A stretch of 7,028 bases of DNA from positions 1 to 7,028 of the forward strand of contig JAIRSB010000138.1 of the NCBI GenBank assembly GCA_031255655.1. Reading direction: 5' to 3'. The notes below the pieces were generated by a model. It worked only from the letters and a program-made list of their open reading frames with translations, was not told where the DNA came from and made no database searches. The first letter of the stretch is position 1, and each line of letters opens with the position of its first letter. Of this stretch, positions 4,940 through 7,028 are shown piece by piece. The translations under genes were made by a program, and so were the position numbers. This DNA is from Spirochaetaceae bacterium (GTDB lineage: Bacteria; Spirochaetota; Spirochaetia; Treponematales; Breznakiellaceae).

Positions 4940-6673
4940 CTAAAACAATTTTTTCTGCCTTCGCGCGAATTCTCTATATTTTTGCGGGTCAGCTTTAAAC
5001 GCTACTATAGGCAGCGCACTGTCGGCGCGCGCCTTGTCGAGGGCGCGTTCCGCCTCGTTTAACAAGTTCATCGCGCTGACGCTGCGGCCCGAACGCGCCG
5101 AAATCCCCATCAACAATTCAACATACACATTCTGCGGCATCAACTCACGGGCGCGGCGGTGAAACTCTTTGGCGTCTGCGAAAACATCATCCAACTCAAC
5201 TCCGGGCATGATGATATAAACGCCGCCCTCCCTTTCAAAAACACGGCAACCGTTTTTGAAGAAAGCCGCCGCCTGTTTCACCAATACCTCTTCCTGTAAA
5301 CCCGCCGCAGACCATTCGATGCATAAAAGCGAAAGATCAATACCGTCATGTTCGGCTTTCCTTAGTTCGTGCTTCAAGTCGTCAATAAAGGTTCTGTCAT
5401 CGTCCATAATACCAAAGTTGTCTGTTTCATACATCGCGTTGGCCGCGGCAAGCAATCCCTCATTTTCCTGTTCGGCAATGGGTAAGCTCTCCTCAATTTG
5501 CGCGTCTTCAAATCCGGTTGGAGATAAACCTTCCTCAGTTTGAGCGATTTCTTGCTCGTCAGAATAATAGATTTCCTCAGTCTGATCAGTTTCCGGATCG
5601 GTGGAGGATGAAGTTTCCTCAACTTGGGCAGTCTCCAGCTCGTCAGGAGGAGGCGTTTCTTCAATTAGGTCGGATTCCGACTCAGCAGAATAGTGGATTT
5701 CCTCAGTCTGATCAATTTCCGGATCAATTAGCGATGATATTTCTTCAGATTGGATGGTTTCTGGCTCGGTGGAATAGCTGATTTTCTCAGTCTGATCAAT
5801 TTCCGGATCAATTAGCAATGATATTTCTTCAGATTGGACGGTTTCCGGTTCGGTGGAATAACCGATTTCCTCAACTTGAACGATTCCCTGTTCAACAGGA
5901 GAAGACATTTCTTCAATTGGAGCGGCTTCCGGCCCAGCGAGAGAAGGGATTTCTTCAGTCTGAGCGGCTTCCGGTTCGACAGGAGCTTGAGTCTCTTCAA
6001 ACCGCGCGGCTTCCGTGTCAGTCTGCGGTGAATTTTCTCCGTCCGGCGACTCACCGGAGGTCGGCAAAGCGCCGCGTTCCATTTCGGGTTCGGAGCGGTT
6101 ATCGTTTGTGAAACGTGACACATTTTTTTTGGCGGAAGAAAGCTCTGTTTTTTCAAGACTCACGTCAACAATGAGCGTGAAAAAAGCGATTATCAGCGCC
6201 ACAAGTATGGCCACAAAAGACGAGCGCAAGGCCAGCAGCAACGTGTTAAAATTTACCAGCGGCGAAAAAGCGCTTATATTCACACTTTGTCCGCCTTCCG
6301 TGCCAAACGGAGCCGTCTGCGGGGCGCGGTATAACTTAATTTGCCTGTTAAAATCCGGACGCCCGCTTTGATATGAAATGAGCCCCGGTTTTTTTTCAAA
6401 CGCTGCTTTACTGCCGCCTGGACCATAGATTATAACTGCGTCAATGGCTTTCGACATGTCCAGTTGTGTTTTTATGTCTTCGATGTATTCGCCGCTAAGA
6501 ACGCCTGACGCACTGGCGCGGGCGGCAAAATCCTTCAAATCGGCAAATTCTTGCCGCGACTCGAAATGCTGCTCCCCTATTGCCTTATAAATCCGAACTA
6601 CGGCGAAGGCAGCGGCGGCTATGTATATAGTTATGCAAAAAAAAGCTATAAGTGATTTAACATTTTGCCACAT
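4940..6673 (-). CDS. Two-helix membrane protein with acidic 14-residue repeats and a degenerate GGDEF-like domain
   Basis: A 577-residue protein. Helix 1 is at about 6-27, a putative periplasmic domain of about 120 residues follows (28-148), and helix 2 is at about 150-171. A polar linker leads to thirteen tandem 14-residue acidic repeats (226-407). The C-terminal part (about 425-560) has the layout of a GGDEF domain: FIDDLKHELRKAE, LSLLCIEW, the REGGVYIIMPG strand-turn, LLMGIS, and NLLNEAERALDKAR, which resembles the usual LL..AD.ALY.AK helix. The signature itself reads GGVYI (483-487), so both acidic catalytic residues are gone; the RxxD inhibitory site is also absent and the metal Asp of the first strand is Glu453 (IEW). 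Diguanylate cyclase activity is therefore not expected. A sensing or scaffold role is plausible but inferred. The ATG at 6673 is the only possible start upstream of helix 1, as an in-frame TAA lies nine bases before it. No ribosome site is visible. Confidence 0.85.
   Translation of the reverse strand: MWQNVKSLIAFFCITIYIAAAAFAVVRIYKAIGEQHFESRQEFADLKDFAARASASGVLSGEYIEDIKTQLDMSKAIDAVIIYGPGGSKAAFEKKPGLISYQSGRPDFNRQIKLYRAPQTAPFGTEGGQSVNISAFSPLVNFNTLLLALRSSFVAILVALIIAFFTLIVDVSLEKTELSSAKKNVSRFTNDNRSEPEMERGALPTSGESPDGENSPQTDTEAARFEETQAPVEPEAAQTEEIPSLAGPEAAPIEEMSSPVEQGIVQVEEIGYSTEPETVQSEEISLLIDPEIDQTEKISYSTEPETIQSEEISSLIDPEIDQTEEIHYSAESESDLIEETPPPDELETAQVEETSSSTDPETDQTEEIYYSDEQEIAQTEEGLSPTGFEDAQIEESLPIAEQENEGLLAAANAMYETDNFGIMDDDRTFIDDLKHELRKAEHDGIDLSLLCIEWSAAGLQEEVLVKQAAAFFKNGCRVFEREGGVYIIMPGVELDDVFADAKEFHRRARELMPQNVYVELLMGISARSGRSVSAMNLLNEAERALDKARADSALPIVAFKADPQKYREFARRQKKLF
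5453..5998 (-). repeat. Thirteen tandem 42-base (14-residue) coding repeats
   Basis: The units run without gaps at exactly 14 residues from residue 226 to 407 of the membrane protein. The loose consensus is EEIxxSxxPExxQT, with Glu-Glu at the start of nearly every unit, often Pro-Glu at positions 9-10, and Gln-Thr or a similar pair at the end. Units 4 to 7 are the most alike; the outer units have drifted, and unit 13 is degenerate at its end. The stretch is strongly acidic and probably extended or loosely helical. Confidence 0.92.
5705..5872 (-). repeat. Direct duplication of an 84-base double unit
   Basis: Copies at 5789-5872 and 5705-5788 align without gaps. By eye they differ at seven of 84 bases, all transitions, and at four of 28 residues. 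Each copy is two 14-residue units, one with YSTEPET and one with LIDPEIDQT, so the array last grew by a two-unit step. Confidence 0.88.
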
Positions 6674-6780
6674 ATTTTTATTTTATAAACTTTTGCCGAT
6701 AAGATTAAGAGGGGGATGCCTTTTACTAAAATATGACCGGTAGTCCAAGTCATACCCACACTATTGGAAAAACCTAAAAT
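6674..6780. promoter_or_regulatory. Divergent intergenic region with likely promoters on both strands
   Basis: This 107-base region separates the minus-strand degenerate GGDEF gene from the plus-strand Memo gene, so it should hold promoters for both. On the minus strand a TATAAAAT block (6687-6680) ends only six bases before the ATG, without a good -35. On the plus strand TTAAGA (6705-6710) and TAAAAT (6727-6732) are 16 bases apart and form a weak sigma-70-like pair. Neither assignment is firm. Confidence 0.4.
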
Positions 6781-6784
6781 ATGA
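6726..6784 (+). repeat. Pair of 11-base direct repeats upstream of the Memo gene
   Basis: CTAAAATATGA occurs at 6726-6736 and again at 6774-6784, 48 bases apart. The second copy overlaps the ATG of the Memo gene. They could be regulator sites, a promoter element plus a chance copy, or chance in an AT-rich stretch. Confidence 0.5.
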
Positions 6785-7028
6785 TACGAAAGATGAAATT
6801 ACCTGCCGGATGGTATCCGCGCGGCGTTGCGGAAATAGACGAATATTTGACGGATTTTTTGCCGGCAGGAGAGCGGGGAGATGCTGCGGCGGTTGCCGCG
6901 CCCCACGCCGGCTGGTTTTTTTCCGGGAAAATTGCCGCGCGCGCGTTGGCGGGACTTAGTCGGGACGCCGATGTAGTCGTGGTTGCGGGCGGGCATCTTT
7001 CGGCAGATGCGCCTGTCCTGTTTGCGGA
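6781..7028 (+). CDS. Memo-family protein, AmmeMemoRadiSam system protein B (3' partial)
   Basis: The first 82 codons are visible and run open to the right edge. Seen: PAGWYPRG (8-15), like the AGxWYP start of the family, then AAPHAGWFFSGKIAA (39-53) and VVVVAGGHLS (65-74). His42 in PHAG and His72 in GGH match two of the metal-binding positions of human Memo1; the third, a Cys, would lie beyond the window. The second site reads AGGH and not the usual GPNH or GPSH. Family members resemble class III extradiol dioxygenases and often occur beside AMMECR1 and radical-SAM genes; their bacterial role is not settled, and human MEMO1 has been linked to iron or copper redox handling. The start may be ATG 6781 or ATG 6793; a weak TTGGAA stretch (6764-6769) upstream slightly favours the first. 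Confidence 0.82.
   Translation, partial: MIRKMKLPAGWYPRGVAEIDEYLTDFLPAGERGDAAAVAAPHAGWFFSGKIAARALAGLSRDADVVVVAGGHLSADAPVLFA

Noticed and set aside
5453..5998. Tandem repeats as a CRISPR array
   Set aside because: The units are contiguous, diverged and coding, with no unique spacers between constant repeats.
5374..6156. Several open frames in other frames and on the opposite strand across the repeat region
   Set aside because: The 42-base period keeps any stop-free frame open for many units, so these are shadows of the repeat-protein gene.
6802..6869. CCTGCCGG and CCGGCAGG inverted pair in the Memo gene
   Set aside because: Eight bases, 52 apart, and both encode an ordinary Pro-Ala-Gly; probably chance.

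Overview
The window is a dense bacterial stretch with base composition that looks roughly balanced. It holds eight protein genes, two of them cut by the window edges, and no recognisable RNA gene, insertion sequence, prophage or CRISPR array. Gene content and protein style suggest a free-living or gut-associated bacterium that uses the MEP isoprenoid pathway and makes lipoproteins. The wording of the small membrane proteins recalls spirochaetes of the Treponema group, but this is an impression from memory and not a proven assignment.

Positions 3-3947 (+ strand) form a tightly packed probable operon. In order it carries a NIF3/YbgI-family metal protein (5' end outside the window), lipoprotein signal peptidase lspA, a small two-helix membrane protein of unknown function, an acetylornithine-type aminotransferase (argD-like) and ispG of the MEP pathway. 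Gaps are 13, -4, 30 and 12 bases. Their jobs (metal-dependent housekeeping, lipoprotein maturation, amino-acid synthesis, isoprenoid synthesis) are not one pathway, so this looks like a housekeeping transcription unit.

Positions 3960-6673 (- strand) run convergently towards ispG. They carry a 577-residue two-helix membrane protein with a degenerate GGDEF-like C-terminal domain, then an intact rhomboid intramembrane protease, then a small protein with one C-terminal membrane helix whose start codon overlaps the rhomboid stop. ispG and this last gene end only 12 bases apart, tail to tail.

Positions 6674-6780 are a short divergent intergenic region. Positions 6781-7028 (+ strand) are the start of a Memo-family gene (AmmeMemoRadiSam system protein B) that runs off the right edge.

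Two features stand out. First, the degenerate GGDEF protein has thirteen contiguous 14-residue (42-base) acidic repeats between its second membrane helix and its C-terminal domain, with a recently duplicated 84-base double unit at their core. Second, ispG contains a perfect 15-base inverted repeat with a 2-base centre. It is translated in frame and coincides with an apparent extra segment in the linker between the barrel and the iron-sulfur domain, so it looks like a small palindromic element inserted into a coding gene.
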